Of a stretch of 64,000 bases of DNA, positions 49,099 to 57,755 are shown one piece after another. Each line of letters starts with the position of its first letter. The first letter of the stretch is position 1. Under the pieces are notes generated by a model that saw only the letters and a program-made list of their open reading frames with translations, was not told the origin of the DNA and did no database searches. The stretch is from an uncultured Pelagibacteraceae bacterium (GTDB taxonomy: Bacteria; Pseudomonadota; Alphaproteobacteria; Pelagibacterales; Pelagibacteraceae): positions 1-64,000 of the forward strand of contig CACNIK010000001.1 of NCBI GenBank assembly GCA_902620525.1, read 5' to 3'. A program made the position numbers and the translations under genes.

Positions 49099-50199
49099 CT
49101 ATTTTTCCTCGTCTTTGCTAATCTTTTCTTTAGGTGAAGGGTTGCCTTCAAGCTCTTTGGTTATTGCTCCAGCCTTCTCTCTTACGGCTTTTTCGATTTC
49201 TTCAGCAACATTAGGATTTTTTTCCAAATATAGTTTGGCATTTTCTTTTCCTTGTCCGATTTTTTCACCTTTGTATGCGTACCAAGCGCCTGACTTCTCA
49301 ATGATGTCTGCTTTTGCACCTAGGTCGATTAATTCGCCATTTTTGCTGATGCCTTTGCCATACATCAAATCGAATTCTACAACCTTAAAAGGAGGAGCTA
49401 CCTTATTTTTGATAACTTTCACTCTAGTCGTATTTCCGATAATTTGATCCTTGTCTTTTATTGCACCTATTCTTCTAATATCCATTCTAACAGAAGAATA
49501 AAATTTTAATGCATTTCCACCTGATGTAGTTTCTGGATTTCCAAACATGACTCCAATTTTCATTCTTATTTGGTTAATGAAAATTACCATCGTGTTTGAC
49601 TTTGCTACTGAACCAGTAATTTTTCTTAGCGCCTGGCTCATAAGTCTTGATTGCAAACCTACATGGTGATCTCCCATTTCACCTTCTAATTCTGCTTTCG
49701 GTGTTAAAGCTGCTACAGAGTCTACTACAAGCACTGAGACAGAACCTGATTTAATTAAGGTGTCAGTTATTTCTAAAGCTTGCTCACCTGTGTCAGGTTG
49801 AGAAATTAGTAATTCATCAGTTTTAACTCCTAGCTTTTTTGCATAAGCGGGATCCATTGCATGCTCAGCATCAACAAAAGCACATATTCCTCCGGCTTTT
49901 TGAGCCTCAGCTACTACCTGTAAAGCTAAGGTTGTTTTTCCGGAAGACTCTGGACCGTAAATTTCTATTATTCGTCCTTTTGGTAGTCCTCCGATGCCTA
50001 ATGCTAAATCTAGGCTTAAAGAACCAGTCGAGATTGCTTCTACGTCTAAAGCTTCTTGTTGGCCAAGTCTCATTACTGAACCTTTACCAAAATTTTGGTC
50101 AATTTGGCTTATTGCGGCTTCTAAAGACTTGTTTTTTTCCTTTATTTCTTGAGTTTTTTTGTTGTCTGATTTAACAACTTTCAAATTATTTTTTGTCAT
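49099..50199 (-). CDS. recA: Recombinase RecA
   Basis: Homologous recombination and SOS co-protease. From ATG 50199 ([15 protein letters not shown]) it has 366 aa, with Walker [50 protein letters not shown] (L2 loop) and an acidic C-terminal tail. The start is chosen for the AAAGGAT ribosome binding site just upstream; an in-frame ATG at 50244 would add 15 atypical residues. Followed by a strong terminator. Confidence 0.97.
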   Translation of the reverse strand: MTKNNLKVVKSDNKKTQEIKEKNKSLEAAISQIDQNFGKGSVMRLGQQEALDVEAISTGSLSLDLALGIGGLPKGRIIEIYGPESSGKTTLALQVVAEAQKAGGICAFVDAEHAMDPAYAKKLGVKTDELLISQPDTGEQALEITDTLIKSGSVSVLVVDSVAALTPKAELEGEMGDHHVGLQSRLMSQALRKITGSVAKSNTMVIFINQIRMKIGVMFGNPETTSGGNALKFYSSVRMDIRRIGAIKDKDQIIGNTTRVKVIKNKVAPPFKVVEFDLMYGKGISKNGELIDLGAKADIIEKSGAWYAYKGEKIGQGKENAKLYLEKNPNVAEEIEKAVREKAGAITKELEGNPSPKEKISKDEEK

Positions 50200-50238
50200 T
50201 TTATATCCTTTTTTGTTCATCGAATCGTTAATATAAAT

Positions 50239-50253
50239 GTACACATTTTGTTC
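50239..50253. promoter_or_regulatory. Candidate LexA (SOS) box upstream of recA
   Basis: GTAC-N7-GTTC at 50239-50253 differs by one base from GTTC-N7-GTTC, the LexA operator of alphaproteobacteria. It lies 40-54 bases before the recA start, just downstream of a TTGATA -35-like element (50263-50258, minus strand). Position and spacing are right; the single mismatch and the lack of a visible lexA gene keep this tentative. Confidence 0.4.
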
Positions 50254-50293
50254 TTTTTATCAAGTAAATAAAAATTATAGCTTTTCTCAAGTT

Positions 50294-51589
50294 TTAAGGA
50301 GTTCTGATGGCCCTTAGGTCAAGTCCCCCGATTTGGCTAAGTAATCTTAATTTAGAGATTATAAGGTTTTTTTTTGCTTCCGCGTTGGATATTCTTGCCT
50401 CTAAAAGTAAGCTTCTAGATTGAATAACGTCAAGAGTGGTTCTTGTGTTTCCTGAGTCATATTCTAAGGTTATACCTTCATTAGCAATCTCAGCAGCTTT
50501 TAATTGGGCCTCTGTAGAAATTAAAACACTTTCAGCAGATTGATAAAAAGACCAAGTGTTTGATGTTTGAGTTTTTACCTCATTTTCTTTATCAACTAGT
50601 AAAAGAGCATTTTGCTCTTTTTTGTGTTTAAATTTTTTAATTGATGAAAAATTTTTACCCCCTTGTATTATTGGCCAAGTAACAGTTGCTTTTACTGTTT
50701 CTTGCTCGTCCTCATCAACAGTGGCGCTTAGGTCTTTATTTTCAGTTTTTGAGTAGTTAAGAGTTGCAGAGGGTGAAAGCTTTGCTTTTTCCACACTTAA
50801 TTCTTTTTCTGAAATTGCAAGATTTATCCTTGCAATTGATAGGCTGGGATTATTTAAACTTGAAAGTTCTAAAGCGCTTTTTAAATTTTGAGGCATTAAA
50901 AAAGAGATTTCAAAATTATCATTAAAATTTTTAGGGGCCTTAATTCTATTAATTCTCTCAAACTCAGCTATTGCTGATGTGTACTCAGTATCAGCTTTAA
51001 TAAAATTAGCTTGAGCTCCAGCTAAAGAAGACTCAGACTGAGCTAAATCTGTCAAACTTATTTCTCCTTTTTGCAGCCTAGATTTATCAGATTCCACTTG
51101 ACGTTCAAATAAATCAACATTGGCTAAGTTAAAATCTTTACTTTTGCTTTTAAATATCAAATCATAGTAAGCTGATATTGAATTTTGGATCGTATCTTGT
51201 TCAACAATCTTATATTCGTTTTGAGCTTTCTCAAATTCCAATCTTGATTTTTTGAGGTTGTTGTAACCTTGAAAACCTTGAAAAATTTTTTGATCTACTG
51301 AAATTTTCTTAGTTTCAGTATTTCTTTTTGTGTTACCTGATGGAGATCCAGATTGATCTACGATATTTGAAGTTTCAGTACTTGTTTGAGAACCAGAAAT
51401 CGTTAGGCTAGGCAAAAACTCACTTATTGATATATTTTCGTTTTCTTTTATGGCTTTTAAGTTTTCTCTTTCGGCATTTAACTTTGGATTATTTTTTAAA
51501 GCATACTCAACATAAAAAAGTGCATTATTGTCTGCTAATAAATTATTAAATTGAAATATTGCAAAAAAAATTATTAATTTTTTATACAT
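50294..51589 (-). CDS. tolC: TolC-family outer-membrane efflux protein
   Basis: Outer-membrane channel of type I secretion or drug efflux systems. At 431 aa: signal peptide (MYKKLIIFFAIFQFNN, cleavage near LLADN), start of mature part YVEYALKNNPKLNAERENL, SLTISGSQTSTETSN, and the two internal repeats of long coiled-coil helices (for example LTDLAQSESSLAGAQANF and TRTTLDVIQSRSLLLEAR). No inner-membrane pump or adaptor gene lies beside it. The kinase gene upstream ends one base before its start. Confidence 0.92.
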   Translation of the reverse strand: MYKKLIIFFAIFQFNNLLADNNALFYVEYALKNNPKLNAERENLKAIKENENISISEFLPSLTISGSQTSTETSNIVDQSGSPSGNTKRNTETKKISVDQKIFQGFQGYNNLKKSRLEFEKAQNEYKIVEQDTIQNSISAYYDLIFKSKSKDFNLANVDLFERQVESDKSRLQKGEISLTDLAQSESSLAGAQANFIKADTEYTSAIAEFERINRIKAPKNFNDNFEISFLMPQNLKSALELSSLNNPSLSIARINLAISEKELSVEKAKLSPSATLNYSKTENKDLSATVDEDEQETVKATVTWPIIQGGKNFSSIKKFKHKKEQNALLLVDKENEVKTQTSNTWSFYQSAESVLISTEAQLKAAEIANEGITLEYDSGNTRTTLDVIQSRSLLLEARISNAEAKKNLIISKLRLLSQIGGLDLRAIRTP

Positions 51590-52480
51590 TTAAAATTTTA
51601 TTGATTTAATTTTATGTCTTTTATCTAAAAAAATAACAAAGTCATTATCTTGATAGCCCTTCAACATATTTTTTGTTAACCTCTCATAAAACATAATAAA
51701 TCTTTCTATCTGCTTTTTATTCATAGTTCTCTTTTTTTTTGACCTAAATCTCAACTTTTTTTCTTGAAGAAGCCTCCATTTAAGAACATACTTAAAGTTA
51801 GGAACTTTTAAATAGATCTTTTTGTCTATTAAATTAAAAATTTTATTATAACTTGTCATCAATTCATTATTTACTTTTTTCCTCCAAGTCAACTTAGTAT
51901 CCTCAAATTTTTCTAGAATATTTACTGGCTTATTTAAATCTTTTAACTTCTGAGGTTTTGCGCCCACACACCATCCCTCCAATATTATTATGTCAGGTTT
52001 TTTAAGAATTTTCTGCCAAAATTGCAATTTAAATCTATCATCTATTGATTTGTCAAATTTAGGTATTCTAACGCTTTTAAAATTTTTTTTTAAAAGTGCT
52101 CTCAAAACATTATAAAGCATTTTACAATCATGAGTTCCCGGAACACCACGAGTTAAAAATAAAGGATGTACAGATTTTGACATATTTCGTCTTTCTAAAG
52201 CAGTTTTATAAAAATCATCAATTGAGAATGAGGCTACATTTAAATTAAAATAATGATGAAATATTATTTTTAAAATTTGGGAAATTGTTGATTTACCAGA
52301 TCCTTGGCCCCCGGATAAACCTAAAACTAATGGTCTTTTTTTTACTTTATATAGTTTGAAAAGTTTTCTGCAAAAAGGAAAGTAGAAATATTTTAATTGT
52401 TTTTGTTTATCTTGAAATTTTTCACCAATTGACTCTTGTTTTTTTACAAATCTTAAATATTTTTTTTTAAAATCTGGCAT
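51590..52480 (-). CDS. P-loop kinase of the D-glycerate 3-kinase (GLYK) type
   Basis: A 296-aa soluble kinase. P-loop GLSGGQGSGKSTI (54-66), FSIDDFYKT and LTRGVPGTHD match plant/cyanobacterial-type D-glycerate 3-kinase and its bacterial relatives (YggC/UdkA-like); IILEGWCVGAKPQ is the Walker B region. If correct it makes 3-phosphoglycerate from glycerate, returning C2 (glycolate) carbon to central metabolism; that role is inference. It directly precedes the TolC-family gene and may share its transcript. Confidence 0.75.
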   Translation of the reverse strand: MPDFKKKYLRFVKKQESIGEKFQDKQKQLKYFYFPFCRKLFKLYKVKKRPLVLGLSGGQGSGKSTISQILKIIFHHYFNLNVASFSIDDFYKTALERRNMSKSVHPLFLTRGVPGTHDCKMLYNVLRALLKKNFKSVRIPKFDKSIDDRFKLQFWQKILKKPDIIILEGWCVGAKPQKLKDLNKPVNILEKFEDTKLTWRKKVNNELMTSYNKIFNLIDKKIYLKVPNFKYVLKWRLLQEKKLRFRSKKKRTMNKKQIERFIMFYERLTKNMLKGYQDNDFVIFLDKRHKIKSIKF

Positions 52481-52496
52481 AATTCAAGATTAAATA

Positions 52497-52862
52497 TTAT
52501 TTTTTTTTGTCTAAAGGATGATTGTTTCCGTCTGCAACACTTACGTTTTCTAATTTGAAAGTGTCAATTTCGTCAATGCATCCAACATTAAAACCAGTTA
52601 ATGCCGGATTTATTCTTGGATTATGATGTGTGTAAATTCCGCAATTAGAACAAAAAAAATGTTTAGCTGTTTTTGTGTGAAATTGGTACATTTTTAATTT
52701 CTCTTTTCCTTTAATTATTTTAAAATCTTCGTTTTTGACTATCGACATAATGGCGCCTTTTCTTTTACAAATAGAACAATTGCATCTAATTTTTTTTATT
52801 AATTGATCAGGTATGTTAATTTCTGCTTCAACTTCTCCACAATGACATGAAAGTTTTTTCAT
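52497..52862 (-). CDS. GFA/CENP-V family zinc protein
   Basis: A 121-aa protein with the zinc-binding cysteines of the glutathione-dependent formaldehyde-activating (Gfa) family: LSCHCGEVE (Cys6, Cys8), RCNCSICKRKG (Cys27, 29, 32) and FFCSNCGIYTHH. Gfa helps glutathione react with formaldehyde in methylotrophs, but most family members have no proven role, so I give no symbol. A perfect TATAAT sits so close to the ATG that the transcript may be leaderless. Confidence 0.85.
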   Translation of the reverse strand: MKKLSCHCGEVEAEINIPDQLIKKIRCNCSICKRKGAIMSIVKNEDFKIIKGKEKLKMYQFHTKTAKHFFCSNCGIYTHHNPRINPALTGFNVGCIDEIDTFKLENVSVADGNNHPLDKKK

Positions 52863-52867
52863 ATTGA

Positions 52868-52873
52868 ATTATA
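52868..52873 (-). promoter_or_regulatory. TATAAT -10 element next to the GFA-protein start (possibly leaderless)
   Basis: TATAAT on the minus strand (52873-52868) ends five bases before the ATG at 52862, so transcription would begin at or next to the A of the start codon. No Shine-Dalgarno is visible. A good -35 at 16-18 bases is lacking, and TATAAT is frequent in such A/T-rich DNA. Confidence 0.3.
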
Positions 52874-52984
52874 ACTCATTTTATTCAAGCAATGTAACAC
52901 TTATAAACATTGTAAATATTATGATTTAGAATGTTCTCGTTTTGATTCACTTTTGACTCTATTATAGACTCTTAATTCAACTTT

Positions 52985-53857
52985 TTAGTGTGTTAATTTC
53001 TCCGTGCCTTCCAACTCAAAGTCCATATTTTTTAGTATTTTTTCGCTCGATTTTGTAGAGATAATATAGATAAAAATATTAAACATTACGATAATCATTT
53101 GAAGTATTGGGGAAATCATCCCAATATAGGGTTTAAGATAAGAAAGTAAAACTAAAAATAGCGCAGATCTTATAAATACATTCATTTTAAATACAGCAAT
53201 AATTGAAAAAGAATGAATTATTAACCTAAACAATGACATTTTAGATGGACCAAAATATCTTTTTCCCCTTACACAATTTATATTACCAAGATTCGTGATT
53301 TTATTTTTAAGAGTGCTGGCAAAACAATAAATAATTGTAGGCTCTTTTATAATTGTTTCAGAGTCATTTTTAGTTATCAAGCTGTAATGCCCGAAATTCA
53401 TTAATTTTCCAGTAAATATTAATGTAAGTAATTTATGTAAAGAGTAAAAAAAAGTAAATATTGGACCCTCAGATCTTTTCACTCTTTTAGCTACTACTGA
53501 AACATTTTGTAGTTCCCTAGCTTTTTTTATCAAATCAGATATTTCTTCTGGTCTATCTTCTCCATCTGCGTCCATTAAAATTAAATTGTCAAATTGATAA
53601 TTTTTCAGAGCATATTTTATACCGTTTGCTATACAAATTGCATGTCCTTGATTTATCCTCATATTTAAAATTTCAATCGTCTTAAAATGATGAGGCACTG
53701 AAAATGAGGGGGCCTTTTCTTTAGAGCCATCATTTACTGCTATTAAGCTAAAAGAAATATCTTTGAACCCTGATATTACCCTATTGATTTCATTTATCAG
53801 TTTCATAAAAGACTCCCAATCATTATAAACTGGAGTTATAATAACAATATTTTTCAT
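52985..53857 (-). CDS. Family 2 glycosyltransferase
   Basis: About 290 aa from ATG 53857. GT-A fold start VIITPVYNDWESF, FSLIAVNDGS, and the nucleotide-sugar DXD-like LILMDADGEDRPEEI; two hydrophobic segments at the C terminus (about 225-280). DPM1/GtrB-like architecture suggests it moves a sugar to a polyprenyl phosphate, supplying the membrane glycosyltransferase encoded next to it. The start overlaps that gene by ATGA; an upstream ATG at 53914 would overlap it by 61 bases and is less likely. Confidence 0.88.
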   Translation of the reverse strand: MKNIVIITPVYNDWESFMKLINEINRVISGFKDISFSLIAVNDGSKEKAPSFSVPHHFKTIEILNMRINQGHAICIANGIKYALKNYQFDNLILMDADGEDRPEEISDLIKKARELQNVSVVAKRVKRSEGPIFTFFYSLHKLLTLIFTGKLMNFGHYSLITKNDSETIIKEPTIIYCFASTLKNKITNLGNINCVRGKRYFGPSKMSLFRLIIHSFSIIAVFKMNVFIRSALFLVLLSYLKPYIGMISPILQMIIVMFNIFIYIISTKSSEKILKNMDFELEGTEKLTH

Positions 53858-55227
53858 TTTGACCCTATCATGCAAATTCCAATAGGTTTTATAGTACCAT
53901 ATATACCTGGGCAAAATTTCTTTAGAATATTTGGATTTCCGGTATAAATAACTCCAGTATCAGAAGTTATTGATGATAAATCATTTTCTATTGTATTAAA
54001 CCAAGTTGGTCTAGAACTTAAATGGTAAGATAAGTTACCTGCATACCATTCATCTCCAACTACAATTGAAATATCATTTGAAAAATTTCTATCCCATCTT
54101 CTTTGAACTAAATCTGATATTTCTCTACCAGGATAATCTGTTCTTTTAAATTCGTTGGAAAAAGAAACGTAAAAATAACTGAGTGGAGATATTATAAAAA
54201 AAATAAGAAATACTGCTAAAAATTTTTTTATATTTTTTTCATTAAGAGAATTTTTAGAAATTTGAATCAGTAAAATTCCGATAAATAAATAAAAAGGTGT
54301 CATCCACATTGTTCTTATTTTTGCACCAGAAACCAAAGAGGTAAGGAAAATTAAAAAAATCGGAAGTAGATTGATTAACACCAAAAAATACTCATCTTTC
54401 TTCAAAATTTTAAAATTGATTTTTTTAAAATTTACAAACGTAAGCAACATAATAATTATTGGGACTAAAATTCCTATCTGTTTCAATAAAAATATAAGCG
54501 GGTTATAAATATGATTTATGAAACTGACTTCTTCTACTCCAGTTCTATTTAATGCATAAGTAATTGTTATAAATTCATTTTTAAATAGCCAAATAACATG
54601 TGGTATTAAAAATATCACAAATATTATACCAGGAATCAAGAATCTTGCTTTGAAATTTCTTTTTTCAATCATGTTTAAAAAAAAGATTATTTTAATTGAT
54701 AATAATAAATAAATAAAAAGGTATTTAGTCAAAAAACCTATAGACATAAAAATACCTAAAAGGATTAAATCTGAAATTTTTTCATATTTTATTGTTTTCC
54801 ATGAGTAATAAATTACAAGAGCCCAAAAAGGCAGTTGGCATACATTCACATTAAATTCAGGTGATGTGAAGTTATAAAAATATACTCCTTCTAAAAGAAA
54901 TACTGAGCATAAAGAATATAATTTATTTTTAAAAATTAAATTTGCAAATTTCCATACATAAATAAAAGCAGTAACAACAAATATTTGACTTAATAAATAA
55001 TAACCCCAATCCCGATTTCCAAATAAATTATAAGTAACTTCTGCAAAAAAAGCGCTTACGGGAGGATGCTTTGAGTATCCCCAAGACAAATTACTTCCCC
55101 ACGCCAAAGCTTCTATGGTGTCTAAAGGTAAATTAACATTTGATAAAGATGGAGCAATTGTCCAAATTAATAAATGGGCTAATAAAAATATATAAAATAA
55201 AGTTTTATAGTTATTTTTAATCAACAT
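53854..55227 (-). CDS. GT39/ArnT-like membrane glycosyltransferase
   Basis: A 457-aa polytopic protein (about ten membrane segments) with the typical first loop PLDTIEALAWGSNLSWGYSKHPP, which holds the acidic catalytic-type residues and the KHPP motif of dolichyl-phosphate-mannose/ArnT-like transferases. A periplasmic C-terminal region follows (about 350-457). Such enzymes transfer a sugar from a polyprenyl carrier to lipid A, protein or glycan outside the membrane. The pair with the GT2 gene looks like a two-step surface-modification unit; the target is unknown. Confidence 0.85.
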   Translation of the reverse strand: MLIKNNYKTLFYIFLLAHLLIWTIAPSLSNVNLPLDTIEALAWGSNLSWGYSKHPPVSAFFAEVTYNLFGNRDWGYYLLSQIFVVTAFIYVWKFANLIFKNKLYSLCSVFLLEGVYFYNFTSPEFNVNVCQLPFWALVIYYSWKTIKYEKISDLILLGIFMSIGFLTKYLFIYLLLSIKIIFFLNMIEKRNFKARFLIPGIIFVIFLIPHVIWLFKNEFITITYALNRTGVEEVSFINHIYNPLIFLLKQIGILVPIIIMLLTFVNFKKINFKILKKDEYFLVLINLLPIFLIFLTSLVSGAKIRTMWMTPFYLFIGILLIQISKNSLNEKNIKKFLAVFLIFFIISPLSYFYVSFSNEFKRTDYPGREISDLVQRRWDRNFSNDISIVVGDEWYAGNLSYHLSSRPTWFNTIENDLSSITSDTGVIYTGNPNILKKFCPGIYGTIKPIGICMIGSK

Positions 55228-55257
55228 TATTGTTAAATTAATACAATTTTAAGGCTA

Positions 55258-55285
55258 TTGACACGCTTAAATTCAAATCTATACT
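55258..55285 (+). promoter_or_regulatory. Sigma-70-type promoter of dksA
   Basis: TTGACA (55258-55263) is a perfect -35; after 16 bases comes TATACT (55280-55285, 5/6). The predicted start point is only about 8-10 bases before the dksA ATG at 55301, leaving almost no 5' leader. This is the best-matching promoter in the window. Confidence 0.65.
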
Positions 55286-55300
55286 CCCCAAAATTCACAA

Positions 55301-55723
55301 ATGCCAAAAAAAACTAGTAATAAAAAGTATACTCCAAGTCAAAAAGAAAAATACATGTGTGCAAAACACAAAAAATTTTTTACAGAAGAACTAATCAAAT
55401 GGAAAAAAGATATAATTAAAGCTAATAATCTCGGTAACTTACTTAATTCCTCTGATGACAGTATGTCTTCTGCTGATATGGTCGATCAAGCTTCTTCTTA
55501 CACGGATAAGTCGGTAGAAATGAAAGCTTTAAATCGTAGTAGAAAATTAATAGCAAAAATAGACATGGCGTTAAGACGTATAAAAGATGGAACTTATGGT
55601 TATTGTGAAGAATCTGGAGAGCCTATAGGCCTTAAAAGATTAATGGCAAGACCAATAGCAACTTTAACTATTGAAGCACAAGAAAAACACGAAAGAGATG
55701 AAAAAATTTTCGTTGACAATTAA
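55301..55723 (+). CDS. dksA: DksA/TraR-family RNA polymerase regulator, without the four-cysteine finger
   Basis: Binds RNA polymerase in the secondary channel and works with ppGpp to reset transcription. At 140 aa: N-terminal helix, coiled coil with the tip motif ADMVDQAS (the D-x-x-D-x-A pattern needed for activity), then the globular domain YGYCEESGEPIGLKRLMARP and LTIEAQEKHERDE. Of the four zinc cysteines of E. coli DksA only the first remains (YCEES; the EAQEK segment has none). Alphaproteobacteria often have such cysteine-poor forms. Its stop shares TTAA (55720-55723) with the convergent GST gene. Confidence 0.93.
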   Translation: MPKKTSNKKYTPSQKEKYMCAKHKKFFTEELIKWKKDIIKANNLGNLLNSSDDSMSSADMVDQASSYTDKSVEMKALNRSRKLIAKIDMALRRIKDGTYGYCEESGEPIGLKRLMARPIATLTIEAQEKHERDEKIFVDN

Positions 55724-56346
55724 ATTTTCGGAATTTCTTCACCTTTTTTAAGTAGATCATAACCTTTTTTTACTTTTTCACGAGAGGAAATAACAGAATA
55801 CCATCTCGATAAATTTTTAAATTTTTTAAGTCCAATATCATGCCATTCGTGCTTAGCTATCCAAGGAAAAGTAGCGATGTCAGCAATTGTATATTCATCA
55901 TAAGCTAAAAATTTTGAATTTTTAAGCCTCATGTCTAATTCAAAGTAAATTCTTTCACAAATTTTAAAATATCTTTCTTCACCAAATTTACTCTTTCCCG
56001 GATTGTAATGATGAAATTGATGGTGTTGACCTAGCATAGGTCCGACATAAGCCATTTGCCCTATGAGCCATTGGTTGATTAATGTTCTTTTATTTTGATC
56101 ATAAAATTTCCCACTTTTTTCTGCTAAATAGATTAATATAGCTCCTGACTCAAATAAATTTATTTTTTTATCATGATCAATTATTACAGGAATTTTTCGA
56201 AAAGGACTTATTTTTTGAAATTCAGGATTGAATTGTTCATCTTTATTTATATTTATTTTTGTAATTTTATATTCGTAACCAATCTCTTCAAGCATAATGG
56301 TTATTTTTTTTCCATTTGGAGTGTTTGAAGTTAAAACTTCAATCAT
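55720..56346 (-). CDS. Glutathione S-transferase family protein
   Basis: A 208-aa cytosolic GST. Thioredoxin-like N domain: MIEVLTSNTPNGKKITIMLEE, KISPFRKIPVI (cis-Pro) and FESGAILIYLAEKSG; helical C domain from about 90 with the DEYTIADIATFPWI motif. Resembles the YfcG/Ure2-like group (Asn/Thr at the N-terminal catalytic position). Third gene after ferredoxin and ferredoxin reductase; overlaps the reductase gene by 4 bp. Confidence 0.9.
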   Translation of the reverse strand: MIEVLTSNTPNGKKITIMLEEIGYEYKITKININKDEQFNPEFQKISPFRKIPVIIDHDKKINLFESGAILIYLAEKSGKFYDQNKRTLINQWLIGQMAYVGPMLGQHHQFHHYNPGKSKFGEERYFKICERIYFELDMRLKNSKFLAYDEYTIADIATFPWIAKHEWHDIGLKKFKNLSRWYSVISSREKVKKGYDLLKKGEEIPKI

Positions 56347-57359
56347 TTTTTTATACCAAGTCTGTCTTGAATTTCTTTTGATGATGTAGTGAACTGAAAT
56401 CTATAAGTTTCGTTGGGTCTTGCTCTTTTAAAGCACTCAACTGAAGCTAAAGCCGCCTCATGAAAACCAGAAAGAATTAATTTGAGTTTTCCTGGATAAC
56501 TACAAATATCCCCTATAGCAAATATACCAGGCTTATTTGTTTGAAAGTTTTCAGTGTTTACCTTAATTGTTTTTTTATCCATATTTAATCCCCATTCTGC
56601 AATTGGTCCAAGTTGCATGATCAAACCAAAAAATCCTAAAACAATATCCGTTTCAATTTTCTCTGTTTTTTCATCATCATTTTTTATCTTGATAAATTTT
56701 AATTCTTTTCCTTCATTGATAGAACTTATTTGAAATGGTGTTTTTATTATTATTTTTCCCTCTTTTTTTAATTTTTCTAACTCTTTTAAAGTATGAGGTG
56801 CACCTCTAAATTCATTCCTTCTATGAATAAGCGTGACTTTTGAAAACTTTGCAAATTCTAAAGCCCAATCCAATGCGGAGTCTCCACCTCCAAATATAGA
56901 GATTTTTTTATTTTTTAATAAAGTTTTATCAGTTACTGAGTAAAAAACTGATTTATTTTCAAATTTCGCAAGCTCTTTCAAAGGAAGTTTTCTTGGCTCA
57001 AAAGATCCTACGCCTCCAGCTATAATTATATTTGGTGTTGTGAAGGTTTTATTGTTGCTAGTTTTTAGAGTCCATAAACCTTTTTCTTCTTTTATTTCCT
57101 GAACTCTTTCATTTAAATGAATGTTTGAACCAAAAGGTTTTATCTGTTCTAATAAATTGTCTGTCAAAGACTTGCCACTGCATTTAGGAACAGCTGGAAT
57201 ATCATAAATTGGTTTATCGGGATAAAGCTCTATGCATTGACCGCCAGCCTTATCAAGATTGTCAATTACCTCTGATTTTAATCCTTTTATACCAAGCTGG
57301 TGCACTGCAAAAAGTCCTACGGGTCCAGCTCCTATTATCACAACATCTGTTTTAATCAT
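56343..57359 (-). CDS. Ferredoxin-NADP reductase, thioredoxin-reductase-like (type 2)
   Basis: A 338-aa FAD/NAD(P)H flavoenzyme: FAD loop IIGAGPVGLFAVHQLG, GGQCIELYPDKPIYDIPAVP, NADPH loop IFGGGDSALDWALEF, and C-terminal GIFAIGDICSYPGKLKLI. The redox-active CxxC of true thioredoxin reductase is absent, as in YumC/Adr-type ferredoxin reductases. One-base overlap with the 2Fe-2S ferredoxin gene upstream makes a ferredoxin-reductase pair, likely supplying electrons for Fe-S assembly or other reductions. Confidence 0.93.
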   Translation of the reverse strand: MIKTDVVIIGAGPVGLFAVHQLGIKGLKSEVIDNLDKAGGQCIELYPDKPIYDIPAVPKCSGKSLTDNLLEQIKPFGSNIHLNERVQEIKEEKGLWTLKTSNNKTFTTPNIIIAGGVGSFEPRKLPLKELAKFENKSVFYSVTDKTLLKNKKISIFGGGDSALDWALEFAKFSKVTLIHRRNEFRGAPHTLKELEKLKKEGKIIIKTPFQISSINEGKELKFIKIKNDDEKTEKIETDIVLGFFGLIMQLGPIAEWGLNMDKKTIKVNTENFQTNKPGIFAIGDICSYPGKLKLILSGFHEAALASVECFKRARPNETYRFQFTTSSKEIQDRLGIKK

Positions 57360-57682
57360 TAAGTTTGTTTTTCTGGTGTTGTTACTGTCAAACCATCAAT
57401 CTCATCTGAAACTACTATCTGACAACTTAATCTACTATTCTTATTTGGTTTATATGCCATATCAATCATATCTTGTTCAGCATCCTTAGCTTTTGGAAGT
57501 TTATTTAACCATGAATCTTCGACATAAACGTGGCAAGTTGCACATGCCATTCCTCCCCCACAATCTGCATCAATACCTGGAATATTGTTTTGAACCGCAC
57601 CTTCCATTACGGTCAGACCGTTATCAACTTCAATTGTCTTTGAGTTACCATTTTGCTCAATGTATGTAATTTTTGGCATCAA
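57359..57682 (-). CDS. fdx: 2Fe-2S ferredoxin, adrenodoxin/Isc type
   Basis: A 107-aa electron carrier with the cluster ligands [14 protein letters not shown] (C-x5-C-x2-C) and the fourth cysteine in RLSCQIVV. The spacing and the acidic segment [11 protein letters not shown] (partner-binding helix) mark the adrenodoxin-like group. Starts a fdx-fnr-gst operon. ATG 57682 is followed at once by a second ATG; either may be used. Confidence 0.95.
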   Translation of the reverse strand: MMPKITYIEQNGNSKTIEVDNGLTVMEGAVQNNIPGIDADCGGGMACATCHVYVEDSWLNKLPKAKDAEQDMIDMAYKPNKNSRLSCQIVVSDEIDGLTVTTPEKQT

Positions 57683-57700
57683 TTTTAATATAAGTATATA

Positions 57701-57740
57701 AAAAAAAAGGGCAAGTACGTAAAACGTACCCGCCCTTTTA
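57701..57740 (-). terminator. Rho-independent terminator of the proteorhodopsin gene
   Basis: Arms AAAAGGGC (57705-57712) and GCCCTTTT (57732-57739), with an inner stem GTACGT/ACGTAC (57715-57720, 57724-57729) after a 2+2 mismatch, and on the minus strand a run of eight T residues. It lies 16 bases after the proteorhodopsin stop and before fdx, so proteorhodopsin is mostly its own transcript. Confidence 0.88.
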
Positions 57741-57755
57741 AAGTTTATGATCTAA

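Noticed and set aside
49839-50174. A 111-codon plus-strand ORF opposite recA
   Set aside because: Antisense shadow of conserved RecA codons; leucine-rich translation reflects the complementary strand.
52863-52984. Possible tRNA or small RNA in the gap before the GFA-like gene
   Set aside because: No cloverleaf arms, no T-loop GTTCRA-type sequence and no GC-rich stem; the gap is plain A/T-rich sequence.
57683-57755. Proteorhodopsin-fdx-fnr-gst as one simple operon
   Set aside because: A strong intrinsic terminator sits between proteorhodopsin and fdx, so at most partial read-through is expected.
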